From: Oxalicibacterium solurbis
Lineage (GTDB): Bacteria; Pseudomonadota; Gammaproteobacteria; Burkholderiales; Burkholderiaceae_D
Length of the DNA: 64,000 nucleotides
Assembly (NCBI RefSeq): GCF_014635845.1
Contig: NZ_BMDP01000002.1
Location: 806,001 to 870,000, forward strand
Direction: 5' to 3'
In this document: in pieces, positions 10,052 through 19,009 of the stretch
Layout: every line of letters begins with the position of its first letter
How positions within the stretch are numbered: the stretch's first letter is position 1
Notes under the pieces: model-generated
Database searches by the model: none
Seen by the model: only the letters and a program-made list of their open reading frames with translations
Told to the model about the DNA's origin: nothing
Program-made: the position numbers and the translations under genes

Positions 10052-11422
10052 TTACTTGATGATGCGGTAGCAGGGCGTGTAGGCGGTGCCCGGCAGCTTC
10101 ATCCTGCCTTGCAGCACGAAGGCGGCCAGCAGCGCATCCATCGGCTCCATGATCTCCGGATCGCCGCTGATTTCGAAGTGGCCGTACTTCTCGATGGCGC
10201 GGATACCGCTTTCCTTCACGTTGCCGGCGACCACGCCGGAAAACGCGCGCCGCAGGTTGGCTGCGAGCAGATGGCGTTCCTGGTTCTTGTGCAGCGACAG
10301 GTTGCGCATGTTTTCGTGCGTCGGCGCGAACGGCTGCTGGAACGCATGATCGATCTTCAGCGTCCAGTTGTAATAGTAGGCATCGCCCTTGTTCTTGCGG
10401 AAGGCGCGCACTTCGACGACGCCGTCCTGCATGGTACGTGCGACCCGGGCCGGATCGTCGATGATGATCTCGTACAGCTTTTGCGCATCCGGGCCGAGCG
10501 TGATGCCGATGAAATGGTCGACCTGGCGGAAATAGTCTTCCGAACTGAGCGGGCCGGTGAAGATCAGCGGGAAGGGCAGTTCGGCATTGTCCGGATGCAG
10601 CAGGATTCCCAGTATGTAGAGAATTTCTTCCGTAGTGCCGGCGCCGCCGGGGAAGATCACGATGCCGTGGCCGGCACGTACGAAGGCTTCGAGGCGCTTT
10701 TCGATATCCGGCATGATGACCAGATCGTTGACGATAGGATTCGGCGCTTCGGCTGCGATGATGCCCGGTTCGGAAATGCCGAGGTAGCGGCCGCCGTCGA
10801 TGCGCTGCTTGGAGTGGCCGATCGTTGCACCTTTCATCGGGCCCTTCATTGCGCCCGGGCCGCAGCCGGTACAGATGTCCATGTCGCGCAGGCCGAGTTC
10901 GTAGCCGACTTTTTTCGTGTAGTCGTATTCCTCGCGCGAGATCGAGTGGCCGCCCCAGCAGACGACCAGCTTGGGATCGATGTGCGGTTTCAGCACGTTG
11001 GCGTTGCGCAGGATGTGGAAAACGGAATCGGTGATGCCGGCCGACGATTCGAGATCGAAGGTCGGGTTGAGCAGAATCTCGTCGTGGATGAACAGGATGT
11101 CGCGCAGCACGGAAAACAAGTGCTCGTGGATACCCTTGATCATGATGCCGTCGACGAAAGCGCTGGCCGGTGCGCCCTTGATGTCGAGCTTGATGCCGCG
11201 TTCGCGCTCGATGATGTCGATCTCGAACGACGGATAGCGTTCCAGCAGTTCCTTGCCGTTATCGGTGCTGCTGCCGCTGTTGAGCACGGCCAGCGCGCAG
11301 TTGCGGAACAGTTCGTAGAGGCCGCCGTTGCGGTTGTCGAGCAGCCTGTGGACTTCGGCCTTGGATAGAACGTCCAGGCGGCCTGCGGGGGAAAGTTGCG
11401 TATCGACTACTTCGTAGGTCAT
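10052..11422 (-). CDS. ppnN: Pyrimidine/purine nucleotide 5'-monophosphate nucleosidase (LOG family)
   Basis: A 456-residue protein closely matching the length of E. coli PpnN (YgdH, 454 aa), which hydrolyses nucleoside monophosphates to base and ribose 5-phosphate and is activated by (p)ppGpp. The LOG signature PGGAGTTEE is present (near residue 270), preceded by the Rossmann segment VVCWGGHSIS, and TGCGPGAMKGPMKGA matches the nucleotide-binding loop. The N-terminal extra domain (MTYEVVDTQLSPAGRLDVLS) is typical of PpnN and absent from short LOG cytokinin proteins. Start at 11422 was chosen for this match; the open frame upstream to 11575 reads as non-family sequence. Confidence 0.92.
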   Translation of the reverse strand: MTYEVVDTQLSPAGRLDVLSKAEVHRLLDNRNGGLYELFRNCALAVLNSGSSTDNGKELLERYPSFEIDIIERERGIKLDIKGAPASAFVDGIMIKGIHEHLFSVLRDILFIHDEILLNPTFDLESSAGITDSVFHILRNANVLKPHIDPKLVVCWGGHSISREEYDYTKKVGYELGLRDMDICTGCGPGAMKGPMKGATIGHSKQRIDGGRYLGISEPGIIAAEAPNPIVNDLVIMPDIEKRLEAFVRAGHGIVIFPGGAGTTEEILYILGILLHPDNAELPFPLIFTGPLSSEDYFRQVDHFIGITLGPDAQKLYEIIIDDPARVARTMQDGVVEVRAFRKNKGDAYYYNWTLKIDHAFQQPFAPTHENMRNLSLHKNQERHLLAANLRRAFSGVVAGNVKESGIRAIEKYGHFEISGDPEIMEPMDALLAAFVLQGRMKLPGTAYTPCYRIIK

Positions 11423-11547
11423 GAGGCTTGCTGTTCTTCTTGGAGAAATCGGGGCAGAACGATGCATAAGCATCTTGCTTGAATGATCCGGCAAGTATAG
11501 CGGGTTGCGCCAGCGCCGAGAAAGAGAAGGGGGAAAGACGGGAAGCG

Positions 11548-11575
11548 ATGCATCGCCGCCGGAGCAGCGATGCAT
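11548..11575 (-). terminator. Hairpin after the cbpA-like gene
   Basis: ATGCATCGC (11548-11556) and GCGATGCAT (11567-11575) form a perfect 9-bp stem with a 10-nt loop, 10 bp past the stop of the gene at 11585-12580. On the minus strand it is followed by a long C/T-rich run. Confidence 0.6.
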
Positions 11576-11584
11576 GCGTCGGAA

Positions 11585-12580
11585 TCAGCGGCCGTTGCTG
11601 GTGCGCGGCGAGAAATCGAAAGCCGCTTTCAGTGCGCGATAAGCCTTCTGTGCAACGACTGTATGCACGGGCGGTGCGATCGTCGTGATGACGGCATACA
11701 GGTCGCCGGCCGGCTCGCCGGGAATGCCCTTGCCACGCACGCGCAGCTTGCGGCCGGCGATGGTGCCGGACGGCACCGACAGCTGGATCGAGCCTTCCGG
11801 CGTGAAGACGTGCGCGGTCGTGCCCAGCATTGCAGCGTGGGAACTGACCGGAACATCCACATAGACATCGCGGCCTTCGACACGATAGCGGCGATGCGGG
11901 CGGATCACGACTTCCAGATACAGATCGCCGGCCTTGCCTTCGCCCATGCCGGGAAAGCCCTGGCCCGCGAGCCGCAGTGTCTGGCCGGCGCGCACGCCTT
12001 TCGGAATGCTGACCTTCAGCGTGCGCTTGGAAACCAGCGGCATGCCGTAATCATCGGTGGTGCAGGTCGGCACCGAGATGCTGCGCGCGGTGCCGTGGTA
12101 GGTGTCTTCCAGATCGATCTGCACCTTGGCGTGCTGGTCGCTGCCGTGCACGTTGACGTTGCGCTGGCGTGGCGGCTGGATGTCGGGGCGGCCCATCATC
12201 TCGTCGAGAATGTTGCCGAAGTTTTCCGGGCGTTCGCGACGTGTGCCTGCGGTCGCTCCGGCAGTTTTTTCATGTGCAGGATTCGCCTGGCGCGTTTCAC
12301 GCGGGCGGGTACTTTCGCGCGGCGACTCGGCACGGCGTTCGGCTTGCGGCGTTTCGCGACGACTGAAAGGGCGCGGCGTCAGGTCGTAGAGCTGGCGCTT
12401 TTCGGGATCCTTGAGTACGGCATAGGCTTCGCCGACTTCCTTGAAGCGCAGTTCGGCCAGCGGTTCGCGGCTGACGTCGGGGTGATACCTGCGCGCGAGC
12501 CGGCGGTATGCCTTCTTGATGGCATCCAGCGAGGCATCGGGCGGTACGCCCAGCGTAGCGTAGTAGTCCTTGAATTTCAT
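11585..12580 (-). CDS. DnaJ-family co-chaperone, CbpA-like (first copy)
   Basis: A 331-residue protein with an N-terminal J domain (MKFKDYYATLGV, then RYHPDVS with the HPD motif that stimulates DnaK ATPase) and C-terminal substrate-binding domains (GQTLRLAGQGFPGMGEGKAGDLYL, IPSG repeats). There is no zinc-finger, as in CbpA rather than DnaJ. The linker (about residues 70-125) is rich in Arg/Glu/Pro, unlike the Gly-rich linker of the second copy at 38903. No cbpM is adjacent, so this copy may escape CbpM control. Same strand as ppnN but separated by 160 bp and a hairpin. Confidence 0.9.
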   Translation of the reverse strand: MKFKDYYATLGVPPDASLDAIKKAYRRLARRYHPDVSREPLAELRFKEVGEAYAVLKDPEKRQLYDLTPRPFSRRETPQAERRAESPRESTRPRETRQANPAHEKTAGATAGTRRERPENFGNILDEMMGRPDIQPPRQRNVNVHGSDQHAKVQIDLEDTYHGTARSISVPTCTTDDYGMPLVSKRTLKVSIPKGVRAGQTLRLAGQGFPGMGEGKAGDLYLEVVIRPHRRYRVEGRDVYVDVPVSSHAAMLGTTAHVFTPEGSIQLSVPSGTIAGRKLRVRGKGIPGEPAGDLYAVITTIAPPVHTVVAQKAYRALKAAFDFSPRTSNGR

Positions 12581-12997
12581 GTCGTGTTTCGTCGTGCAGC
12601 CTGTCGTTTATCCATCCTGGAAGATTGTTCTCATGCGTACCTGCTGCTGCGAGATCATTCTGACATGTTCCGTCGGCACCTAATGGAAGAATAGGGCGAC
12701 TATTGCTTGCCAATTAACGGAAATGAAAACGCAAATGAAGCAAGCGTGCGGGATGTCCTGTTTCAATATAGTCAATTTCGCCGGCCTTTGCGCTGCTTTT
12801 GCAGGCTGAATTGTTGCCTTAATGAAAACAACCGCTCCACGAATGGACAGGCGTTGCCGCCGCTTCGTTCCCCACGACGATAAAACTTCCTTTGCCGCAG
12901 GCGGGCATTGCCGCACAATGCTGCCTTTGCTTCACTGGCATCCATCGGGATTGCGCATGACTTTTTCTTCCATTCTTTCGTCCATGGTGTTTCGCAG
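12581..12997. other. Intergenic region of about 417 bp without a supportable gene
   Basis: Lies between the divergent cbpA-like gene and a methyltransferase gene, so it should hold both promoters. It includes an AT-rich segment at about 12700-12790. I see no convincing coding frame, RNA gene or strong hairpin. Confidence 0.5.
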
Positions 12998-14122
12998 ATG
13001 AGCGACGATCAGCTCCTCGTCTGGGAAGAAGCCGGGGCGGCACGTTCCGCACGCTGGCGGTCCGAGCGCCATGCCGCGCCACCGCGTCGTGTGGTGGTCG
13101 TCGACGACACCCTGAACGCGGATGCCGCCTTCCGGCTGGCCAGCGAAGGTACCGGCCTGCTGTGGCGCGGCGACTACCAGAATGCGCGGCAACTGCTGCA
13201 GGCATTGGTGCGCCGTATCGACCGCAAGCCGAAAAAGACGCCGGTTGCCGCATCGCCGGTCGATGCCTTCAACCGCCACCGCCAGTTGCAATCGCAGCGC
13301 GCCCGTACATTGGGGATGCTGCTGGTCGAAGTGGTCGACGATGAAATTCCGCTGCGCCGTGCACCCGATATCCGGCAGGCCTGCGCGGAAGCTTGCGGCG
13401 CCGATGCCGGCAGCTTCGTCGTATCGCTGCGCGAAATACTGGGCTGGATAGGCGCGCACGAATGGCACCGCAAGGGCGTGCCGATTGCCGCGCTGGGCGC
13501 CAGCATTCATCCTTGCTACGGCGTGTTTTCGCCGGTGCGCGGCGAATATCTGGATCTGATAGCGACGGCGCCACTGCCGTCGACCGAGCTGGCTTTCGAC
13601 ATCGGCACAGGCACTGGTGTGATCGCAGCGCTGCTGGCAAAACGCGGTGTTGAACGTGTGATCGGCACCGATCAGGATGCGCGCGCGCTGGCCTGCGCAA
13701 GGGACAACATCGATCGCCTCGGTGTTGCGGATCGCGTTGACATCGTCGAAGCCGATCTGTTTCCACCGGGTAAAGCGCCGCTGATCGTCTGCAATCCGCC
13801 GTGGATTCCCGCGCGCCCGAATGCGGCGATCGAATATGCGATCTACGATCCGGACAGCCGGATGCTGCGAGGCTTTCTCGATGGCCTGGCCGCGCATCTG
13901 CAAGAAGGCGGTGAGGGCTGGCTGATCCTGTCCGATCTGGCCGAGCATCTGGGATTGCGCACGCGCGATGCGTTGCTGAAGATGTTCGATGATGCCGGGT
14001 TGACTGTGATCGCACGGCATGATGCCAAACCGCAGCATGGCCGCGCCACAGACCCGGACGATCCGCTGCATGCAGCGCGTTCGCAGGAAACCACGTCGCT
14101 GTGGCGGTTGGCGGTACGTTGA
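12998..14122 (+). CDS. Class I SAM-dependent methyltransferase with NPPW motif
   Basis: A 374-residue protein. Residues about 1-170 form a leader domain without recognisable motif; the second half is a Rossmann methyltransferase with FDIGTGTGVIAALLA (SAM-binding motif I) and CNPPWIP, the (N/D/S)PP(Y/F/W) motif of enzymes that methylate amino groups on nucleic acids or glutamine in proteins. It resembles the methyltransferase-small/HemK-like group, so rRNA or protein-glutamine methylation is the likely class of reaction. The start ATG at 12998 (MSDDQL) has only a weak ribosome site; the frame is open from 12908. Confidence 0.8.
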   Translation: MSDDQLLVWEEAGAARSARWRSERHAAPPRRVVVVDDTLNADAAFRLASEGTGLLWRGDYQNARQLLQALVRRIDRKPKKTPVAASPVDAFNRHRQLQSQRARTLGMLLVEVVDDEIPLRRAPDIRQACAEACGADAGSFVVSLREILGWIGAHEWHRKGVPIAALGASIHPCYGVFSPVRGEYLDLIATAPLPSTELAFDIGTGTGVIAALLAKRGVERVIGTDQDARALACARDNIDRLGVADRVDIVEADLFPPGKAPLIVCNPPWIPARPNAAIEYAIYDPDSRMLRGFLDGLAAHLQEGGEGWLILSDLAEHLGLRTRDALLKMFDDAGLTVIARHDAKPQHGRATDPDDPLHAARSQETTSLWRLAVR

Positions 14123-14163
14123 GCGGCAAGAAAATTCGACGAAAGAAACAAAGGAATATTCAC

Positions 14164-14379
14164 ATGGCCAACAAACCGGCACGTTTTTTGAACTTCAAAT
14201 GCGCCAAATGCAGCAAGTCTGTGCAGGTGCGCCTGCAGAAAGTGTCGGCCTGCACGCATCTGCAGCCGTACCAGGGCATCTGCGATTGCGGCGAACTGCG
14301 TCGCCATGCGACGGGTGACAAGACCGCGGTCGAGGCTTTCGTCGCAACCGGCGAAATCCATCATCACCATCATCACTGA
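14164..14379 (+). CDS. Small zinc-ribbon-like protein ending in six histidines
   Basis: A 71-residue protein, MANKPARFLNFKCAKCSKS at the N-terminus. Two cysteine pairs (CAKC near residue 13 and CDC near residue 42) plus a middle cysteine suggest a small zinc ribbon. The last residues before the stop are GEIHHHHHH, encoded cat cat cac cat cat cac tga, so the protein carries a natural hexahistidine tail. It starts 42 nt after the methyltransferase stop, in the same direction, with a purine-rich leader (AAAGGAATATTCAC) that supports the start. Function is unknown; metal handling or a nucleic-acid role is possible. Confidence 0.75.
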   Translation: MANKPARFLNFKCAKCSKSVQVRLQKVSACTHLQPYQGICDCGELRRHATGDKTAVEAFVATGEIHHHHHH

Positions 14380-14802
<423 letters not shown>

Positions 14803-14842
14803 TATCGCTGGATGTTGCGTTCCGGCATAACAAATGCCTTCA

Positions 14843-14862
14843 TTTTTCCATATAGTTGCATA
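14843..14862 (+). promoter_or_regulatory. Candidate MarR operator upstream of marR
   Basis: TTTTTCCATATAGTTGCATA lies 28 bp before the marR start and recurs with 18/20 identity at 15311-15330 before the tautomerase gene. The pair probably binds the same regulator. GCATA and TATGC (14858-14862, 14873-14877) also form a short inverted repeat here. Confidence 0.55.
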
Positions 14863-14890
14863 GCGAATCAAATATGCGTAATATGAACCC

Positions 14891-15307
14891 ATGTTCGAAC
14901 ACTGTCTTTACTTCAATACGACCGCGTTGGCCCGTTTGCTTGAAAAGGAATGGAGCAAGGCGTTCAAGCCTTACGGCTTGACACCGTCGCAAGCGTTCAT
15001 GTTGCGTGTGATCTTAGCCAAACCAGGATTGCTGCAGAGCGAGCTTGCGGCAGAGCTGGCAATTTCACGTTCCACCGCGACGCGTACGCTGGACGGATTG
15101 CAGAAAATGAAACTGGTCGTGCGTTGCGCAACGGAGCGAGATGGACGTGAATCGGCGATCGAGCCGACGGCAACTGCGATCGCGATGAAGGGTGAACTCG
15201 ATGCTGCCAGCGGAGAGGTGACAAAACGTTTTAAGAAAGTATTGAGTACGGCACATTTTGACCAAACTGTCGCCAGTGTGCGGGCCGTGCGTTCGGCTAT
15301 TGAGTGA
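14891..15307 (+). CDS. MarR family transcriptional regulator
   Basis: A 138-residue winged-helix repressor: PSQAFMLRVILAKPGLLQSELAAELAISRSTATRTLDGLQ is the helix-turn-helix region (residues 36-75), followed by the wing (CATERDGRESAIEPT). MarR proteins bind as dimers to short palindromes and are released by phenolic or oxidative ligands. It precedes a tautomerase gene by 44 bp in the same direction, and both have the same 20-bp upstream element, so it probably controls itself and the tautomerase. Reads as complete, no oddities. Confidence 0.9.
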   Translation: MFEHCLYFNTTALARLLEKEWSKAFKPYGLTPSQAFMLRVILAKPGLLQSELAAELAISRSTATRTLDGLQKMKLVVRCATERDGRESAIEPTATAIAMKGELDAASGEVTKRFKKVLSTAHFDQTVASVRAVRSAIE

Positions 15308-15310
15308 ATA

Positions 15311-15338
15311 TTTTTCCATGTAGTTGTATATCAAACTA
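15311..15338 (+). promoter_or_regulatory. Candidate MarR operator upstream of tautomerase gene
   Basis: TTTTTCCATGTAGTTGTATA (15311-15330) repeats the element at 14843. It contains the palindrome TAGTT-N8-AACTA (15321-15338), 14 bp before the tautomerase ATG and overlapping its probable promoter or leader. Confidence 0.55.
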
Positions 15339-15351
15339 AAAGGAGAGAATC

Positions 15352-15741
15352 ATGCCTATCCTGAACGTAAAGGTAAGCGCACAAAAAACACCTGAACTGG
15401 TGAACCAGATCAGCGAGTTGTTGCTGGATCTGACGACACGTATTTTGAAGAAAAAACGTGAAGTTACTGCGATCGCCATCGATTTTGTTGCGCGTGACAG
15501 CTGGGTGGTCGGTGGCCGCTTGTTGAGCGAACACGGGAAAAACAGCTTTTATTTCGACATCAAGATTACCGACGAAACGAATACCAAGGATGAGAAAGCT
15601 GCCTATATTCGCGAAGCGTTTGCCGGTTTCGAACGGATACTTGGCGATTTGCATGAGGAAAGCTATATCCATGTCGAAGATGTGAAAGCTGCTTCATACG
15701 GCTACGGTGGACGAACCCAAGAATATCGCTACCATCACTGA
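15352..15741 (+). CDS. Tautomerase family protein (4-oxalocrotonate tautomerase-like)
   Basis: A 129-residue protein starting MPILNVKVSAQ, where Pro2 becomes the N-terminal catalytic proline after Met removal, the hallmark of the tautomerase superfamily. The length is that of the fused two-module or PptA/cis-CaaD-like members rather than the 62-residue 4-OT. It would catalyse keto-enol tautomerisation or dehalogenation of small unsaturated acids; the substrate is unknown. AAAGGAGAG is an excellent ribosome site. Partner of the marR gene before it; convergent with paoC. Confidence 0.85.
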   Translation: MPILNVKVSAQKTPELVNQISELLLDLTTRILKKKREVTAIAIDFVARDSWVVGGRLLSEHGKNSFYFDIKITDETNTKDEKAAYIREAFAGFERILGDLHEESYIHVEDVKAASYGYGGRTQEYRYHH

Positions 15742-15768
15742 TTGCGGGAAGATGGACCATGCCGCGTT

Positions 15769-18000
15769 TCAGGTGCGTATCGCCGGCACGCCATCCATCA
15801 GCTTGTCGTTGGTGATCGGCAGATTGCGAATACGCTTGCCGGTGGCGTGATAAACGGCATTGGCAACAGCCGCCGCCAGTCCGGTGATGCCGATCTCGCC
15901 GATGCCACGCACACCGAATTCGTTGAACTTGTAGTCGGGATGGTCGAGCAGGATCACGTCGATCTGCGGCTGGTCGGCATGCACCGGCACCATGTATTCG
16001 GCATAGTTGTTGTTGACCGGCAGGCCGCTGCGTTCGTCGTATTCGGTTGCTTCGAACAACGCCATGCCGATGCCCATCACGATGGCGCCTTCGACCTGGT
16101 TGCTTGCCGTCGTCCGGTTGACCACGCGGCCGACGTCGATCGCACTGACTACGCGCGCCACGCGCAAGTGTGAAATGCCCGGATCCCAGCGCACTTCGAC
16201 GAAATGCACGCCGAATGAGCGGAACGACAGCTTGCCGGCCTGTTCCGGCATCGTGTGCCCCTGGCCTTCCGCGCTGGCGGTTCTCTGCGCCTGCAATATC
16301 TGTGCAAAGGTGAGTGCGCGTGCGCCATGCTTCAGCGTGCCGTTGCCTACTGTCAGTTCTTCCTGTTTTGCGCCTTGAAAGCTGCCGCCTTCTGCGACTG
16401 CCAGCGTTTTCAGCTGGTCCAGCGCGTGGCGTGTCGCCTGTGCGATGGCTGGCATCACGCTGGCCGTCGCCCATGAGCCGCCGGACACCGGCCCCGATGG
16501 AAAAGACGAATCGCCGAGCCGCACCACAATGCGTTCCGGCGGGATGCCTGTGAGGCTGGCGACCGTCTGCGCGGCGACGGTATAGGTGCCAGTGCCGATG
16601 TCCTGTACCGCGCAGGTCACGTGGGCGCTGCCGTCGTTGCGCAGCGAGACGCGCGCTTCGGCCGGCGTACGCATCGCATCCCAGCTGCAGGCGGCGACAC
16701 CGTAGCCGATGGTTTCGCTGCCGTCGCGCATGCTGCCGATGTTCGGATTGCGTTTTTCCCAGCCGAATTTCTTCGCGGCCTGATCGTAGGCTTCGCGCAG
16801 ATGATTGCTGGACCACGGCAGTTTTTCGCTTTCGTCGGTTTCGGCGAAATTCTTCCTGCGGAATTCCAGCGGATCGATGCCGTTGACGAGCGCCATTTCG
16901 TCGATAGCAGATTCCAGCGCGAACAGGCCGGGCGCTGCACCAGGTGCACGCATCGAGGTCGGCGTACCGTGGTTGACCTGCGCGGTCTTGTGCGTGACCG
17001 TCATGTTCGGGCAGCTGTAGCCGCCTTGCGTCATGCCGCCGCAGTTCTCGACATAGGCGTCGGTGAAGGATGTGGTGTTGATCGAATCGTGTTGCAGCGA
17101 TACTAGCCTGCCGTTCGTATCGGTTGCCAGTTTCAGGTGCTGCTGCGTTTCGGGCCGATGGCCGGTCGTCGTGAACATCTGCATGCGCGGCACCACCAGC
17201 TGAACCGGCCGACCGACCAGGCGCGAGGCGGCGCTGGCGGCAATCGAATGCGGCCAGGCCCACAGCTTGCTGCCGAAACCGGAGCCGATGAACGGCGCTT
17301 CGACTGTCACGCGGTCAGGCGGCAGGCCGAAGATGCGCGCCAGCGTGTTGCGATGGACGACGACGCCTTGCGTGGCTTCGTAGACGTGCAGCGCATCGCC
17401 GTTCCAGTTGGCAGTGGTCGCGTGCATTTCCATCGGATTGTGCGTTTCGACCGGCGTCACGTAGACGGCATCCACCTTGCGCGGTGCGCTGCCAAATGCG
17501 CTGGCGGCATTGCCGCTGTTGAAGCTCTTGGGCGTGGCTTGCGGTTCCATTTTGCGCAGGCTTTGTGCGAGATTGGCGACCGGCTTTTCTTTCGCGTATT
17601 CGACCTTGACGCGATAGGCCGCTTCGCGCGCATGCTCGAAGGTGTCGGCCACGACCAGCGCGACGAACTGGCCGGCGTAATGGACGCGATCGTCCTCGAA
17701 TGGCAGCCGGCTTTCCTCGACCTTGCTGCTGTTGGCGACATCCTGCGGTGAGAAGGCCGTCTTCGGATTGCGATACAGCCTGGAGAAATGCTGGTGATGA
17801 TAGATGCCGATCACGCCCGGCACCTTCTTCGCATCGGTATCGTCGACGCGGCGCACACGGCCGTTGGCGATGGTGCTGAACACGCCGTAGGCGTAGGCCA
17901 TGCCGGATAGATGATGGTCGGCCGCATACATGGCCGCGCCGGTGACTTTCAGGCGGCCGTCCACGCGTCGCACGGCGGCGCCGATCATCTTGTCTGTCAT
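15769..18000 (-). CDS. paoC: Periplasmic aldehyde oxidoreductase, molybdenum-binding subunit
   Basis: A 743-residue xanthine-oxidase family large subunit. It carries the a/b-hammerhead N-terminal domain (VDGRLKVTGAAMYAADH), molybdopterin-binding stretches such as APFIGSGFGSK and MRAPGAAPG, and GVRGIGEIGITG near the C-terminus, with the catalytic glutamate. It oxidises aldehydes to acids in the periplasm together with PaoA and PaoB. Length and three-gene order match E. coli PaoABC. The ATG at 18000 (MTDKM) has GGAGAG upstream and is preferred over the ATG at 18012. Last gene of the minus-strand operon; 28 nt after paoB. Confidence 0.9.
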   Translation of the reverse strand: MTDKMIGAAVRRVDGRLKVTGAAMYAADHHLSGMAYAYGVFSTIANGRVRRVDDTDAKKVPGVIGIYHHQHFSRLYRNPKTAFSPQDVANSSKVEESRLPFEDDRVHYAGQFVALVVADTFEHAREAAYRVKVEYAKEKPVANLAQSLRKMEPQATPKSFNSGNAASAFGSAPRKVDAVYVTPVETHNPMEMHATTANWNGDALHVYEATQGVVVHRNTLARIFGLPPDRVTVEAPFIGSGFGSKLWAWPHSIAASAASRLVGRPVQLVVPRMQMFTTTGHRPETQQHLKLATDTNGRLVSLQHDSINTTSFTDAYVENCGGMTQGGYSCPNMTVTHKTAQVNHGTPTSMRAPGAAPGLFALESAIDEMALVNGIDPLEFRRKNFAETDESEKLPWSSNHLREAYDQAAKKFGWEKRNPNIGSMRDGSETIGYGVAACSWDAMRTPAEARVSLRNDGSAHVTCAVQDIGTGTYTVAAQTVASLTGIPPERIVVRLGDSSFPSGPVSGGSWATASVMPAIAQATRHALDQLKTLAVAEGGSFQGAKQEELTVGNGTLKHGARALTFAQILQAQRTASAEGQGHTMPEQAGKLSFRSFGVHFVEVRWDPGISHLRVARVVSAIDVGRVVNRTTASNQVEGAIVMGIGMALFEATEYDERSGLPVNNNYAEYMVPVHADQPQIDVILLDHPDYKFNEFGVRGIGEIGITGLAAAVANAVYHATGKRIRNLPITNDKLMDGVPAIRT

Positions 18001-18028
18001 GCGGCTCTCCATTGTCGTGTCTTCATCG

Positions 18029-19009
18029 TTATGCCGCCAGGATTTGCAGACTGCGGATCACGGCCTGTTGCCCCAGCGTAATCTTGTAAGCGTTGTGCCT
18101 GTACGGCACTGCGCCTTGCATCGCAGCGGCGGCGACGTGCCGGAAGATCTCCGGCGTCATCGACTGTCCGATTAGCGCCTGTTCGGCATTGCGCGCACGC
18201 CACGGCTTGGTGGCGACGCCGCCCAGTGCGATGCGCGCATCGCGTACGACGTTGCCGTCCAGCGCGACGATGATGGCGCTGGATGCCAGCGCGAACTGGT
18301 AGGACGCGCGATCGCGCAGTTTCAGATAACCGGAACGGCTGCCGGCGATTGGCGGATCCAGCACGATGTGCGTGATCAGTTCGTCGTCCTGCAGGGCGTG
18401 CTCCTTCCACGGCGTGCTGCCGGGCAGCAGATGGAAGTCGAGGAAATCGATCGTGCGTTCGCCGCGCGGCCCTTGTACCTGCACGGTTGCACCGATCGCC
18501 GCCATCGCCACGCACATGTCGGACGGATGCGAGGCGATGCAGTGTTCGCTGGTGCCGAGCACCGCATGCACGCTGCGGTTGTGGCCGTCGATGGCGGCAC
18601 AGCCGGAATGCGGCTCGCGCTTGTTGCATGGCGAGACGCCGTCGCGGAAATAGCCGCAGCGCACGCGTTGCATGATGTTGCCGGCGGTCGTGGCCTTGTT
18701 GCGCAATTGCGTGGTGGCGCCGGACAGCAGCGCCTGCGACAGGACCGGATAGTCGCGCAGTACCGTCTTGTCCTGCGCCAGCGTGGTATTGGTGACCATC
18801 GCGCCGATGCGCAGCCGGCCATCCGGCAGAGTCTCGATGCGATCCAGCGGCAGCCGTGCGATGTCGACCACGCGCTGCGGACGCATCACGTCGATCTTCA
18901 TCAAGTCCAGCAGCGTGGTGCCGCCGGCCAGATAGGAAGAGGGCAGTTGCGCGTGGAAGGTAATGGCTTGCGTCTGATCGGCGGCGCGCGTGTAGTCGAA
19001 GTTGCGCAT
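18029..19009 (-). CDS. paoB: Aldehyde oxidoreductase FAD-binding subunit with extra Fe-S cysteines
   Basis: A 326-residue FAD-binding PCMH-type subunit: SSYLAGGTTLLDLMK near residue 25 and GATTQLRNKATTAGNIMQR around residue 105 bind FAD. Between them and the C-terminal domain lie four cysteines (QRVRC, SPCNKR, SGCAA, EHCIAS) matching the extra [4Fe-4S] site of PaoB, a feature distinguishing this enzyme from ordinary xanthine dehydrogenases. Its ATG overlaps the paoA stop by one base (TGATG at 19007-19011), implying translational coupling. The subunit passes electrons from the molybdenum centre and Fe-S clusters to an acceptor. Confidence 0.92.
   Translation of the reverse strand: MRNFDYTRAADQTQAITFHAQLPSSYLAGGTTLLDLMKIDVMRPQRVVDIARLPLDRIETLPDGRLRIGAMVTNTTLAQDKTVLRDYPVLSQALLSGATTQLRNKATTAGNIMQRVRCGYFRDGVSPCNKREPHSGCAAIDGHNRSVHAVLGTSEHCIASHPSDMCVAMAAIGATVQVQGPRGERTIDFLDFHLLPGSTPWKEHALQDDELITHIVLDPPIAGSRSGYLKLRDRASYQFALASSAIIVALDGNVVRDARIALGGVATKPWRARNAEQALIGQSMTPEIFRHVAAAAMQGAVPYRHNAYKITLGQQAVIRSLQILAA

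Noticed and set aside
10109-11368. 419-codon frame on the plus strand
   Set aside because: Antisense to ppnN, which has clear family motifs on the minus strand.
14362-14379. His6 codons as a cloning-vector tag
   Set aside because: No linker or vector sequence follows, codons are mixed, and normal chromosomal genes continue on both sides.
15566-17263. 565-codon frame on the minus strand
   Set aside because: Lies in another frame of paoC; no recognisable domains, Arg/Ala-rich as expected of a shifted frame.
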